Shown: positions 34,367-43,339 of the stretch, one piece after another
How the letters are laid out: every line of letters starts with the position of its first letter
Position numbering within the stretch: the stretch's first letter is position 1
NCBI GenBank assembly: GCA_040388535.1
Contig: JAZKBR010000001.1
Location: 482,821-546,820 of the forward strand
DNA length: 64,000 bases
Direction: 5' to 3'
Source: Gemmatimonadota bacterium
GTDB lineage: Bacteria > Gemmatimonadota > Gemmatimonadetes > Gemmatimonadales > GWC2-71-9
Program-made: the position numbers and the translations under genes
Notes under the pieces: generated by a model
Told to the model about the DNA's origin: nothing
Seen by the model: the letters and a program-made list of their open reading frames with translations, nothing else
Databases searched by the model: none

Positions 34367-35599
34367 ATGTCGAAATCCTGGAGCGTGGTTCTCCTCCCGC
34401 TGCTGACAGCCGCCTTCGCGCCAGCGCTCTCGGCGCAGGCTGCGCCATCCTCTTCTTTCCTCTACCTCTGGACCGGCTCAGCCGACTCCACCAAGCCCGA
34501 CTTCCTCGCCGTGCTCGACGTCCGGCCCAAGGCAGGCCGCTACGGCAACCTGGTCGGCACGGTGCCGGTGCCAGGGCTCCACAACGAACCGCATCATACC
34601 GAGCACCAGATGGCGGCCGACAACCGGCTCTTCGCCAACGGCTTCGGCGCCGGCGAGACGTTCATCTTCGATATGAAGGATCCGGCGCACCCGAAGCTCG
34701 ATGGACAATTCGGCGACATCGCCGGGATGATGCACCCGCACTCCTTCCTGCGCCTCCCTAACGGCCATGTGCTCGCGACGTTTCAGATGCAGCACGCCGG
34801 CGGCAAGATGGTGCCGGGTGGCCTTGCCGAACTCACCAATCGCGGCGCGCTGATACGCTCGGTGTCGGCGAATGCACCGGGAATCGATACCCTGATCCGC
34901 CCCTATTCGGCGGTGATCATCCCGAAACTCGACCGCATCGTCACCACCACCACCGACATGATCGGCGAGGCGGCATCGCGCTCGCTGCAGCTCTGGAGAC
35001 TCTCCGACCTGAAGCTGCTGAAGACCTTCGAATTGCCGGGCGGCCCACGCGGTGACGACAACGAAGCGACCGCCGAACCGCGGCTCCTCGCCGATGGCAA
35101 GACGGTGCTGGTCTCGACCTTCAACTGCGGGCTCTATCTGCTGAGCGGGCTCGAGAGCGCCGATCCGAAAGGGACGCTGGTCGCCTCCTTTCCTCGTGCG
35201 GAGAAGGGGTACTGCGCTATCCCCGTGATCGTCGGGCACTACTACCTCGTCACGGTGCCGGCCTGGCACGCCGTGGTCTCGCTCGACATCGCGAACCCTG
35301 CCGCACCGCGTGAAGTCTCGCGCGTGGTCCTCGGCCCGAATGACGAGCCGCACTGGATTGCGGTGGAGCCGAATCACCAGCGCGTGGTGATCACCGGCTA
35401 TGGCGCGATGACGAGCCGGGTGATGATGGCGAATTTCGATGAAGCCACCGGCAAGCTCACGCTCGACGAGCAGTTCCGCGACGCGGGGGCGACTACCCCC
35501 GGAGTCCGGATGGACAACAAGGTCTGGCCGCACGGCGGGAATGCAGCCGGTCTCCCGCACGGCGCCGTCTTCAGCAACCCACCTGGTGCACGGAGGTAG
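34367..35599 (+). CDS. Secreted selenium-binding protein (SBP56)/methanethiol oxidase-like beta-propeller
   Basis: A 410-residue protein with a signal peptide (LLPLLTAAFAPALSAQA). Family landmarks: FLYLWTGSADSTKPDFLAV, LHNEPHHTEHQ, MMHPHSFLRLPNGHVL and DEPHWIAVEPNHQRV; the spaced His residues are the copper/metal ligands in methanethiol oxidases. It is shorter than human SBP56 (about 470) and exported, so the substrate may differ. The start ATG at 34367 is just after the upstream stop. Confidence 0.8.
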   Translation: MSKSWSVVLLPLLTAAFAPALSAQAAPSSSFLYLWTGSADSTKPDFLAVLDVRPKAGRYGNLVGTVPVPGLHNEPHHTEHQMAADNRLFANGFGAGETFIFDMKDPAHPKLDGQFGDIAGMMHPHSFLRLPNGHVLATFQMQHAGGKMVPGGLAELTNRGALIRSVSANAPGIDTLIRPYSAVIIPKLDRIVTTTTDMIGEAASRSLQLWRLSDLKLLKTFELPGGPRGDDNEATAEPRLLADGKTVLVSTFNCGLYLLSGLESADPKGTLVASFPRAEKGYCAIPVIVGHYYLVTVPAWHAVVSLDIANPAAPREVSRVVLGPNDEPHWIAVEPNHQRVVITGYGAMTSRVMMANFDEATGKLTLDEQFRDAGATTPGVRMDNKVWPHGGNAAGLPHGAVFSNPPGARR

Positions 35600-35601
35600 C
35601 G

Positions 35602-36015
35602 ATGAAGCGGATGGCACTCGTGCTGATGGCGGCGGCGCTGACGCTGGGTTTCGTGAAGCGCGCGCCGCACCCGTATCACATTGTCTTCGATCTCTCGAGC
35701 CGCGACACCCTCGACCAGAAGATGGCGCTACGCCTGGTGGGTGAGGCGAGTTCGAACCCTGCCGCGAAGGTGGAGCTGGTGATGTATGGCAGGGGAATGG
35801 AACTGGTAATGCCCGAGCGCTCGCTCTACCTCGCGCAGGTGCAGGAGCTGCGCAAGCGCGGCAATGTGGATTTCCGGGTCTGCGAAATTGCGATGAAGAA
35901 CAACCAGATCGAGAAGCGACAGCTCGCCGAGGGAATCGGCACGGTGCCAGACGGACTGTACGAGCTGGTATCGAAGCAGCAAGACGACTGGGGTTACATC
36001 AAGGTGAAGTTCTAG
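35602..36015 (+). CDS. DsrE-family protein with signal peptide
   Basis: A 137-residue protein. Signal MKRMALVLMAAALTLGFV, then a DsrE/F-like alpha/beta fold: YHIVFDLSSRDTLDQKMALRLVGEASS, KVELVMYGRGMELV, and VDFRVCEIAMKNNQIEK with a single Cys at the DsrE catalytic position. It may handle sulfur or act with the neighbouring thiol-oxidase-like protein, as gene pairs suggest. Its stop overlaps that of the convergent VOC-family gene. Confidence 0.82.
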   Translation: MKRMALVLMAAALTLGFVKRAPHPYHIVFDLSSRDTLDQKMALRLVGEASSNPAAKVELVMYGRGMELVMPERSLYLAQVQELRKRGNVDFRVCEIAMKNNQIEKRQLAEGIGTVPDGLYELVSKQQDDWGYIKVKF

Positions 36016-36503
36016 GGCGCGGCGTACGGACCCAGGATCTGGATCAGGTTGCCGCTGTTGTCCTTGAAGGCCACGTTCGCACGGTTGCCGTTGCGCGGCG
36101 CGTAGGGACCGAAGAAGAAGGTGATGCCGCGGGCACGGAGCCGCGCCACCGTGCTGTCGAAGTTGCTGACGATGATGCCGGCCTTGGAAATCCCGTGCTG
36201 CATCTCCGGGCGTTCCGGGCCGGCGCGCGCGCTGTCGAGCTGGATCAGTTCGACACTCAGGCCCGGGCCTTCAAGCAACACAACGCCAGCGAGCGAGCCA
36301 CTGCGCGGCACGGTCATCTTGCGCGCAAGCCCCAGCCGCTCGGCGTACCACTTCGCACTCGCTTCGAGATCCGGCACCGAGAGGGCAATGAAACCGCCAG
36401 TGGCGAAGGCCATCGGGGCGGCTGGCGGCTGTTGCGCAACGGCGCCGCTGCAACAGAGCGCGGTCACCAGAAAGGCGAGGCACACAGCACGCGCGATAGT
36501 CAT
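36012..36503 (-). CDS. Secreted glyoxalase/VOC-family protein
   Basis: A 163-residue protein. Signal peptide (ARAVCLAFLVTALCCSGAVAQ) then one VOC module: GGFIALSVPDLEASAKWYAERLGL, GPGLSVELIQLD, and VAFKDNSGNLIQILG (the second beta-alpha-beta repeat with metal-ligand-like Glu/Gln). The enzyme may be a glyoxalase or dioxygenase-like protein. ATG 36503 follows a GGGGAG, so it was chosen over the frame starting at 36524. Confidence 0.82.
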   Translation of the reverse strand: MTIARAVCLAFLVTALCCSGAVAQQPPAAPMAFATGGFIALSVPDLEASAKWYAERLGLARKMTVPRSGSLAGVVLLEGPGLSVELIQLDSARAGPERPEMQHGISKAGIIVSNFDSTVARLRARGITFFFGPYAPRNGNRANVAFKDNSGNLIQILGPYAAP

Positions 36504-36577
36504 TGGATCTCCCCAGGGCGGCAATCGGATGCGGAGGCTGCTCGACGATTGCGCTGTACGGCCTGCGAAGTCAGCGG

Positions 36578-36620
36578 TTTCTCCCTTCTCTCTTCTCCCT
36601 TCTCTCTTCTCCCTTCTCCC
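36578..36620. repeat. (TTCTCCC)n heptamer tract
   Basis: About six units of TTCTCCC with two TTCTCTC variants in the region upstream of the VOC-family gene. The same heptamer recurs at 48190-48246. The purine/pyrimidine strand asymmetry is complete, so triplex or slipped structures are possible. Confidence 0.75.
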
Positions 36621-36727
36621 TCACCCCTCATCTCGCGACCCTGTTGCAGCAACGAGCATGAACATATCTTCAGAGTCCCTACCCCACCACATCGGTTCGT
36701 ACCGGCTCGCGCCGGTTCACCACCGGG

Positions 36728-37009
36728 ATGCCAATGCATCTCGAGGAGGTCTGCTTGGGCGTGTCAGTTGAGTCGGTCTGTGACAAGGCGGCAGTTGCCA
36801 GCGAAACGCTCCGCCTGACCTGGTCAACCATGATGAGTGATTCTTCGGCCCAATGCGCGTCGCGTCTCGGTATCTGGAGCTGCGCTGCCCGGGGTGAACC
36901 ACGCTTCACCCCGGGCGCGTGGGAATGGTCGGCCGATGAACTCCTTGCCGCGATGTGGGGCAAGTGTCTCCTTGAGCACGCCTTGCACTCCGCGACAGAA
37001 GAAACCTGA
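36728..37009 (+). CDS. Possible small hypothetical protein
   Basis: A 93-residue frame (start MPMHLEEVCLGVSVESVC) with four or five Cys residues spaced through it and a helical end. No good ribosome site and no family, so support is composition only. It occupies most of the otherwise empty stretch between 36621 and 37027. It could be a chance frame. Confidence 0.3.
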   Translation: MPMHLEEVCLGVSVESVCDKAAVASETLRLTWSTMMSDSSAQCASRLGIWSCAARGEPRFTPGAWEWSADELLAAMWGKCLLEHALHSATEET

Positions 37010-37027
37010 CGCGCAACCGGCGGATGA

Positions 37028-37462
37028 CTACTGGTCGCCGCCGCCGCCCTTGCCACCGCCGCCAGGCGCGACGGCCGAGGCGAGGAAGGTGGCCGGGCTG
37101 CCAACCGCACCGACCGCCACCGTTGCCCTCAGGGTGTTGGGGCCCGGGTTCGGACCGAGCGACCAGCCGCCGACCCGGGCGACGCCGTCAGCATCTGTGA
37201 CGGCCGAAGCCCCGCTCAGGATTCCGCCTCCCGAGGCCACAGTAAAGGTGACTGTCACGTCGGGGACCGGTTCGAACTTCTCGTCAAGAATCCGCACGGC
37301 CGGGAGGGTGCTGACCGGGCCAGAGGGAGTGCCGAGCTGGCCATCACCGGCAAACTTGCCCATCGACAAAGTCCGACTTCCCTGAGTCGGTTTCGACGCG
37401 CAGCCAGCCAGCAACATCACGCCGGCGAGGAGTCGCATCGGACGAGCGAAAAGGATCTGCAT
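37028..37462 (-). CDS. Small Ig-like (Big_1-type) lipoprotein
   Basis: A 144-residue protein. The lipoprotein signal (ARPMRLLAGVMLLAGC, Cys about 21) is followed by a strand-rich domain with LPAVRILDEKFEPVPDVTVTFTV and SAVTDADGVARVGGWSLG, the pattern of bacterial Ig-like domain 1. The C-terminus is Gly/Lys-rich. ATG 37462 follows an AGGAG. Surface or periplasmic role is likely. Confidence 0.72.
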   Translation of the reverse strand: MQILFARPMRLLAGVMLLAGCASKPTQGSRTLSMGKFAGDGQLGTPSGPVSTLPAVRILDEKFEPVPDVTVTFTVASGGGILSGASAVTDADGVARVGGWSLGPNPGPNTLRATVAVGAVGSPATFLASAVAPGGGGKGGGGDQ

Positions 37463-37586
37463 TGGACCACTCCTGCTGGGGGATTTCAGACTGCCTGCCA
37501 ACTTGGACATTACCCGGTTGGACCGGGTCAGGCTATCGTTCCGTAGCACTATCTGACCTCTCGCGTACCAAGGAAGTCACCCGCTG

Positions 37587-38828
37587 ATGGTCGAAAATCT
37601 CGCGGTCGCGGCACTCATCGGTCTCATCGTGGGGACCGAACGTGAGTGGTCGGGCCCCGAAGCCGGACCCGGGCGGCGATTCGCCGGCCTCCGTACCTTC
37701 TTCCTCCTCGGCATTCTCGGTGGCATCGCCGGCCTGCTCATCGGCAGCGATGCCACGATTCCCGGCAGTATCCTCCTCGCCGCCGGTGCCGCTTTCAACG
37801 TGGTCGCCTATGCCCGTGCCGTCCGCGGGACCGAGTCACCGCGCGACGGCACCACCGAGGCGGCCGGACTGGTAGTCCTTGCCCTCGCGACCTTCGCGGG
37901 ACTCGGCTACCTGCTCCTTGCTGCGGGGACCGGTGCGGCGGTCGTCTTCGCCCTCGGCGAGAAACAACGCCTCCACTGGCTGGTGCGACGTATCGGGCAG
38001 GAAGAGATGCACGCGGCGCTGCAGTTCCTCGTGCTCGCGCTGGTCATCCTGCCGCTGCTGCCAACCGGACCCTACGAATCATTCTGGGGTTTTCGCCCCC
38101 GGGTGCTCTGGGCGATGGTGCTGCTCCTCTCCGGGATCAACTTCGCTGGCTACCTCGCCCGACGGCTGGTGGGCCCCGGCAAGGGCTACGGCATCACCGG
38201 CGCGCTCGCGGGGCTGATATCGTCGACCGCACTCACCCTGCAGTTCTCGCGCATCAGCCGGGCTGAGCCTCAGCACGCCCGCGGCCTCGCCCTCGGCGTC
38301 ATCGCCGCGTGCACCATCCTCCCCGCGCGCATCGTGCTGGTCTCGCTCGCGCTGAGCCCGGCGGTAGCGCTCCATCTGCTCTGGTATGCGGTGCCGGCCT
38401 TCGTGGTGGGGGCGGCGTGCTCAGCGTGGCTGCTGCGCAAGTCGGGATCGGCCGAGGCGGCCACCGACCCGCCGAAGAGTCCGCTGCGCCTCTGGTCGGC
38501 ATTGCAGCTTGCCATCGCGTTCGAGGTGGCGTTCGTCGCGATTCGCTACGCCCAGGCGCACTTCGGTTCCAGCGGCATGGTTGGCTCGGCCCTCTTCTTC
38601 GGCGTCGCCGATCTCGATGCCCTCACCGTGTCGATGAACCGGCTCGCCGTGAACGGCGATTCGGAGATCGCGGCCGCGCGCGCCATCGGACTTGGCCTGC
38701 TCACCAACACCGTGAGCAAGATGGTGATCGCGGTCGTGGTCGGCGCGAAGGCATTCCGCAAACTCGCGGTCGGCGGGCTCCTGGTGACGGCGGTGGCCCT
38801 CGGCGCGATGCTCTGGTGGCGCTGGTAA
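37587..38828 (+). CDS. MgtC/SapB family membrane protein with DUF4010 domain
   Basis: A 413-residue protein with about 11-12 hydrophobic segments. The N-terminus LAVAALIGLIVGTEREW, with AGLRTFFLLGILGGIAG, is the MgtC/SapB signature. The C-terminal two-thirds fit DUF4010 (LLSGINFAGYLARRLVGPGK; NRLAVNGDSEIAAARAIGLG). Proposed roles include acid tolerance or metal/Mg2+ homeostasis. The actual substrate is unknown. Confidence 0.9.
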   Translation: MVENLAVAALIGLIVGTEREWSGPEAGPGRRFAGLRTFFLLGILGGIAGLLIGSDATIPGSILLAAGAAFNVVAYARAVRGTESPRDGTTEAAGLVVLALATFAGLGYLLLAAGTGAAVVFALGEKQRLHWLVRRIGQEEMHAALQFLVLALVILPLLPTGPYESFWGFRPRVLWAMVLLLSGINFAGYLARRLVGPGKGYGITGALAGLISSTALTLQFSRISRAEPQHARGLALGVIAACTILPARIVLVSLALSPAVALHLLWYAVPAFVVGAACSAWLLRKSGSAEAATDPPKSPLRLWSALQLAIAFEVAFVAIRYAQAHFGSSGMVGSALFFGVADLDALTVSMNRLAVNGDSEIAAARAIGLGLLTNTVSKMVIAVVVGAKAFRKLAVGGLLVTAVALGAMLWWRW

Positions 38829-38834
38829 CGCGCG

Positions 38835-40400
38835 TCAGGGAAGCGGTGGCAGCGCCGAGAAGGCGGGTGTGAGGCCGAGCCAGTGGAACCAGGTCGCACC
38901 GGCGAGGAGGAGCAGCAGGTAGCCGATGGTGCAGACCAGCAGGCCGTACTTCACGTTGTCATTGACCGAATACTGATTGGTCCCGAAGAGGATCACATTG
39001 GGTTTGCCGCTGATCGGCAGCCCGATGACCCAGTCGATGGTAAAGGCCGCGGGAAGCGCGAGACTCACCGGATCCCACCCGAGGCCACGCGCGAGCAGGA
39101 TCACGGCCGGAATCATGATCACCGTGCGCACCGTCTTCGAGGTCGAGAGCAGGTGGCTGTAGAGCATCACCGCGAGAATGATGGCGTAGGTGTAGCCAAA
39201 GCGGAGTTGCTGCAGTTGCAGGCCGTCAAAGATCCGATGGACACCCCACGCCGCCGCGCCACTCTTCTCGAGCGCCAGCCCGCCAGCGTACGCACCGGCA
39301 CTGAAGATCATCAGGTGCCAGGGGATCTCGGTGTCTTCCCAGCGGATGACTCCCACCCGCGGCAACAGGGCGATGGTCGCGCCGATCATCGCGGCAATCG
39401 GTGCGCCGATCTCGAGGCCGAACCACGCCGACTGGTAGCGGTCGGTGGCCCAGAGCGCCAGCACGAATCCGAAGATCGCGATCGCGCGCCATTGCACGGC
39501 CGTCATCGGCCCCAGCTCGCGCTGTGCCGCCTTCACGGCTTGGACCCCGCCGACGATCGTCGGCGTCCGTTCGGTTGCGGCCAACGGGAAGATCCACCGC
39601 GGCCCGACTGCCCAGGCGAGGACGACGGTGAGAACCGCGATTGGCGCTGCGGCAAAGAGCCAGTCGGTGTAGTAGACGCGATGCCCGCCCAGGGTCTGGA
39701 TGAATCCGACGGCCATCAGGTTCGCGGCACTCCCGGTCATCACCGTGGACGACAGGATGCTGATGGCGGTGAGGTTGAGCAGGAAGAGGTTGCGGCCGAA
39801 GTTGGTGTTCTGTTCGGCCGTGGCGCCGTAGATCGACGCGACAGCGATCATCAGCGGCAGGGTGAGCACCGTCCGCGCGGCGGTCGCCGGGATCAGCGGC
39901 GCCAGGGCCAGTTGCAGTACCACGAATGCGCCGAGGGCCCACGAGGCCCGCTGACCGAAGCGTACGATGAGCATCAGGGCGAGCCGCTTCGCGAGTCGCG
40001 TCTTCACCAGCATCGCGCTCAGCACGAATGCCATCACGTTGAGCCAGATGACATCCAGCCCGAGGACACTCATGACCCCAGTCGGCGTGTCGGCGCGAGT
40101 CAGCACCAGCAGGATCATCAGCGTGAGCGACGTCACGTGCGTCGGCACCGGCTCGGTCACCCACCAGATGAGCGCCAGAGCGAACGCCGCCGCCGCACCC
40201 TGTCCGGCGGCGGTGAGGCCGGCGGCGCGGGGTACCATCAGCAGCAGGGCAAATGCCACGACACCGAGCGGCAGACCGAGGCGTCGCATCCAGCGTTCGG
40301 TTGGCGAGGAGGGACGATGCTGCGCCGCCGAGAGCACGAACCGATCGAGCGCGAGTTGATCGGCGAGTGTCTCGGTGTCGGGCGCCGCGACCTCAGGCAT
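38835..40400 (-). CDS. SLC13/DASS-family sodium:anion symporter
   Basis: A 521-residue protein with about 12 hydrophobic helices. Motifs MTGSAANLMAVG and SGKPNVILFGTNQYS are the two SNT-like hairpins that bind Na+ and carboxylate in DASS transporters. Probable substrates are di- or tricarboxylates or sulfate. ATG 40400 (MPEVAAPDTE) lies 8 bases inside the upstream CYTH gene. Large antisense frames over this gene are shadows. Confidence 0.9.
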   Translation of the reverse strand: MPEVAAPDTETLADQLALDRFVLSAAQHRPSSPTERWMRRLGLPLGVVAFALLLMVPRAAGLTAAGQGAAAAFALALIWWVTEPVPTHVTSLTLMILLVLTRADTPTGVMSVLGLDVIWLNVMAFVLSAMLVKTRLAKRLALMLIVRFGQRASWALGAFVVLQLALAPLIPATAARTVLTLPLMIAVASIYGATAEQNTNFGRNLFLLNLTAISILSSTVMTGSAANLMAVGFIQTLGGHRVYYTDWLFAAAPIAVLTVVLAWAVGPRWIFPLAATERTPTIVGGVQAVKAAQRELGPMTAVQWRAIAIFGFVLALWATDRYQSAWFGLEIGAPIAAMIGATIALLPRVGVIRWEDTEIPWHLMIFSAGAYAGGLALEKSGAAAWGVHRIFDGLQLQQLRFGYTYAIILAVMLYSHLLSTSKTVRTVIMIPAVILLARGLGWDPVSLALPAAFTIDWVIGLPISGKPNVILFGTNQYSVNDNVKYGLLVCTIGYLLLLLAGATWFHWLGLTPAFSALPPLP

Positions 40401-40872
40401 CGCTGCCCCAGAGCGAGTAGGGGTGGCGCGCAAGGTTCGAGTTGAAATAGCGGGGATCGTCGGACACTTCGCGGCCTACCCAGGATGGCAGGGTGACGGT
40501 GGTGAGTTCCGTGGGCAACTCGACTTCGGCCACGATCAGCCCGGCGTTCTCGCCCTCGAAAACGTCAATCTCCCAGGTCCAGCCACCGTACAACTCGCGA
40601 TAGCGCCGCTTTTCGATCAGGGGACGAATGCAGAGCTTCGCGAGCAGCGCCTCTGCATCGGTGACGGGAATGGGGTATTCGAACTCGAGCCTCGAGATCC
40701 CGCGGGTGATCCCCTTGATCGTGATGAAGCCCTGGGTCCCGGTCACCCGCACCCGGACCGTCCGGGCGGGATCGTGCGACAGATACCCCTGCCGCACGGC
40801 CATTCCCCGCGCCGGGTCCGGGCGCCAGGCGCCCGGGACGATCAGGAACTTCCGCTCGATCTCGTGTGCCAT
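40393..40872 (-). CDS. CYTH-domain phosphatase/cyclase-like protein
   Basis: A 159-residue protein. The N-terminal EIERKFLIV (ExExK) is the CYTH signature, followed by RVRVTGTQGFITIKG, LEFEYPIP and YGGWTWEIDVF, with acidic and basic residues lining the tunnel. Size matches CYTH triphosphatases (YgiF/ThTPase-like) that hydrolyse tripolyphosphate or thiamine triphosphate. Start ATG 40872 overlaps nothing upstream; the porin gene ends six bases away. Confidence 0.9.
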   Translation of the reverse strand: MAHEIERKFLIVPGAWRPDPARGMAVRQGYLSHDPARTVRVRVTGTQGFITIKGITRGISRLEFEYPIPVTDAEALLAKLCIRPLIEKRRYRELYGGWTWEIDVFEGENAGLIVAEVELPTELTTVTLPSWVGREVSDDPRYFNSNLARHPYSLWGSDA

Positions 40873-40878
40873 CGCGAT

Positions 40879-42135
40879 TCAGAAGGCCAGGGCGAAGCGC
40901 GTCTGGAAGATGTTGAACTTGTCGCCCGTGACGAACGGCGCTGTGCCGAGATCGGGCTTGGCGTTCTCGTCGTTGATGACCCGGACGTAGTTGAACATCC
41001 ATTTGAAGTTCGTGTTGATGTACCAGTTCAGCCCCGCGGTGTAGTTGGTCCCCTTGCCGCCGAGGATATTCACCCCAGTGGTCTTGTCGTTGAGGTCCAG
41101 CGTGCTGTAGCGCACCGCGACTTCCCACGCTCCACCCGAGCTCTTCGGATGAATCCGGTCGAACTCGCCGTCGTGCGGGAGGTACTCCTTCGTGTCATCG
41201 GTCAGGAAGAGCGAGGCGAAGGCGTAGCCGCCCTTGAACGACGCGTCGGCGAGGTTCGTCAGTCGGCGCACGGTCACCTTGGTGTACTCGCCCTGCAACG
41301 CCAGCCGCCCGAAGACCATCGCGGCCTCGGCGTTGTAGTAGCTGGTGTGATCGACGAGCCGGATCTTCCCGGTCGTGAGGAAGCGGGCCAGCGAGACATC
41401 CGTTTCGGGCCGAGCCCGGAAGCGCATCGTGTTCGTGTCCGCTCCGGTCGCGGCATCAGGGGTCCGACGGCTCAGGGCGACGCCGAAGTGCACGATGCGG
41501 CGTGGTGCCATGACTGGCGCGAAGGTCGCGCGACCGGTGATGCCGTAGCCCTCATTGCGGGCCGAGGCATCGACTTCACCAGCAGACTGACCGAAGACGC
41601 CGCCGGCGACCTGCCACTGCTTGCCCCAGCGCACGATGCCGAAGCCGATGTTGCGGTCCGGGGAGAAGTTGTCGGCGTACGAGCGTTCCATGAACGTGGT
41701 GTTCTTGGACGACGTCAGCGTCTCGAGCGAGAAGGGCTCCTTGTAATTGCCAGCCTTGAACATCATGTCCTGCAGGCCGGTGTATCCGATCCAGGCATCC
41801 TTGATCTCGACAGCATTCGCGGCAAAATCGAGGTCCACCTCGGAGTACCAGTTGGTGAAGAGCTGCGCCTTGGCGCCGATCCGGAGGCGCCGTACTTCGG
41901 CACCGCCGCCGAGTTCATTCTCGCCCCCGGAATACTTGGCGGCATCGACCTGCAGCCGGCCATCGAGCCAGTACTTGAAGGCGCCGTCGCCGCTCTGGAA
42001 GACGAGATATCCGCCGTCATAACTCCCGGGGACCGGCACGGGCGTGGTCGGCGACTGGGCGCCAAGGATGCCGACCGCGACGAGCATGGCGAGAGTCGCT
42101 GCTCGAATCGGGGTCGGGATGATCGCGTGTCGCAT
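40879..42135 (-). CDS. OprO/OprP-family phosphate-selective porin
   Basis: A 418-residue outer-membrane protein with a signal peptide (LAMLVAVGILGAQ). The rest alternates beta strands (DGGYLVFQSGDGAFKYWLDG, FGVALSRR, YTAGLNWYINTNFKWMFNYVR), ending in Phe (QTRFALAF), the C-terminal Phe needed for BAM assembly. Features such as EIKDAWIGYTG and FKAGNYKEPFSLE fit the porin O/P (PF07396) family. Probable function is anion or phosphate diffusion. Confidence 0.87.
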   Translation of the reverse strand: MRHAIIPTPIRAATLAMLVAVGILGAQSPTTPVPVPGSYDGGYLVFQSGDGAFKYWLDGRLQVDAAKYSGGENELGGGAEVRRLRIGAKAQLFTNWYSEVDLDFAANAVEIKDAWIGYTGLQDMMFKAGNYKEPFSLETLTSSKNTTFMERSYADNFSPDRNIGFGIVRWGKQWQVAGGVFGQSAGEVDASARNEGYGITGRATFAPVMAPRRIVHFGVALSRRTPDAATGADTNTMRFRARPETDVSLARFLTTGKIRLVDHTSYYNAEAAMVFGRLALQGEYTKVTVRRLTNLADASFKGGYAFASLFLTDDTKEYLPHDGEFDRIHPKSSGGAWEVAVRYSTLDLNDKTTGVNILGGKGTNYTAGLNWYINTNFKWMFNYVRVINDENAKPDLGTAPFVTGDKFNIFQTRFALAF

Positions 42136-42307
42136 AGGGTTCCTCCGCTGCGTAAGTCGCGTCGGCCGGAGACAATGCCCAGGGAGAGCATGCCGGCGGA
42201 CGGTTCAATTCTGCGGGAGCGGGGGCGAAGCTATCGGGAAGGCAGCGTGAAGCTTTCTTGCAGCGCCACCACGACCCAGCTCAACGTCGTGGTGGCGCGG
42301 GTCCGCT

Positions 42308-42526
42308 TCACACCTCGCCCCGCCCGGTATGGTGTTTCGGCAGCACCGGTGGCCTGCCGATCAGCGAATAGAGCAAACAGTTCCCGGTGAGCGCGGTCCC
42401 GAGCAGCACCAGCCCGAGCAGGCTCAGGTAACGCCAAGGCGACGGCAGCGCCCCGTAGAGGCCGAGCAGCATGATTCCGGTCAGGCCGCGCACGAGGCGC
42501 TCGGGATTCGAGACGTTGACGGTCAT
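42308..42526 (-). CDS. DUF2892/YgaP-like small membrane protein
   Basis: A 72-residue protein. RLVRGLTGIMLLGLYGAL and YLSLLGLVLLGTALTG are two TM helices as in DUF2892 (YgaP-like inner membrane) proteins, with NCLLYSLIG following. Coupled to the upstream gene by a 4-base overlap. Function unknown. Confidence 0.8.
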   Translation of the reverse strand: MTVNVSNPERLVRGLTGIMLLGLYGALPSPWRYLSLLGLVLLGTALTGNCLLYSLIGRPPVLPKHHTGRGEV

Positions 42527-43251
42527 ACCGGCATCGCCGGGACACAGTGCGCTGCGTCGAGCGACCAGCCGAGAAAGCGCTTGAGCCCCGCGACGTAATT
42601 GATGTTGCGCGCGCCGCTGAGCTGAAGTTCGGCCAGCGCCTCGTTCAGCACCGCCGGGTCATGATGCTCCAGCGCGAGGGACTCGAGCCGGGCATTCCCC
42701 GAATCGAGCGTGACGCTTTCTCCCTCGCAGGCACCGAGACGGAAGCGGCGACGAATCTTCCGGATCGGGATCACCCGTACCTCCGGAAGCGCCCGGGTGA
42801 CCCAGGTGATCAGCGCGTCGGGCGTTGCGATGGTGGGGATGGTCTCCGGCTGTTCGCAGCGCCACGCGTGGCACAGCGCCAGCACCGTGTCGGGATCGAG
42901 CGGGAACTCCGCCTTGAGTGCGGGCCGCCATAGCTCGAGCCCGGCTGGCGAGGTGCGCAACAATCGTTTCACCTCGACCCGGCCTTCACGGATTTTCACA
43001 TTGTCGGGCGAACGCGGCGTCAGCAGGTAGGTCTCGTGCGAGGGCGCCGTCGCCGGAGTCAGTTCGACCTGGCGCAGCAACCGGGCCCAGCGTTCCGGCT
43101 GGAAGTCGAAGGTACGCCACTCCCAGCGGAGCGGCGGCTCCGGTGCGTAGGTGCACGCAGCGGGCTCGGGTATGGCGCACGATACTGGCGTCGGAATGGC
43201 ACAGGCGGACGGTTGCGGGATGGCGCAGGCATCAATCGTCATTTCCGGCAC
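42523..43251 (-). CDS. CYTH-like protein with N-terminal Cys-Ala-Ile-Pro repeats
   Basis: A 242-residue protein. The core resembles a CYTH/triphosphate-tunnel fold: RWEWRTFDF, NVKIREGRVEVKRLLR, LELWRPALKAEFPL and the final YVAGLKRFLGW. The N-terminus has four tandem units of about nine residues (CAIPQPSA, CAIPTPVS, CAIPEPAA, CTYAPEP). This repeat is odd and without precedent known to me. GTG 43251 was chosen because AGGAG lies six bases upstream; ATG 43242 is the alternative. Overlaps the DUF2892 gene. Confidence 0.7.
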   Translation of the reverse strand: MPEMTIDACAIPQPSACAIPTPVSCAIPEPAACTYAPEPPLRWEWRTFDFQPERWARLLRQVELTPATAPSHETYLLTPRSPDNVKIREGRVEVKRLLRTSPAGLELWRPALKAEFPLDPDTVLALCHAWRCEQPETIPTIATPDALITWVTRALPEVRVIPIRKIRRRFRLGACEGESVTLDSGNARLESLALEHHDPAVLNEALAELQLSGARNINYVAGLKRFLGWSLDAAHCVPAMPV

Positions 43252-43339
43252 AGATAGCTCCTGATTGAGACCCTTCGAAGCTGCCCCCACGAGGCAAAAG
43301 CAATCGTGGGGCGCAGATGAAATTCCCTTCACAGCCGGG

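Noticed and set aside
38883-40445. A 520-residue plus-strand frame
   Set aside because: Antisense to the SLC13 transporter gene; its composition (His/Arg/Asp/Gln-rich) is that of a reverse-complement shadow.
40375-42390. A 671-residue plus-strand frame
   Set aside because: Lies antisense to the CYTH and porin genes, whose motifs and signal peptide are clear; long antisense frames are common in GC-rich DNA.
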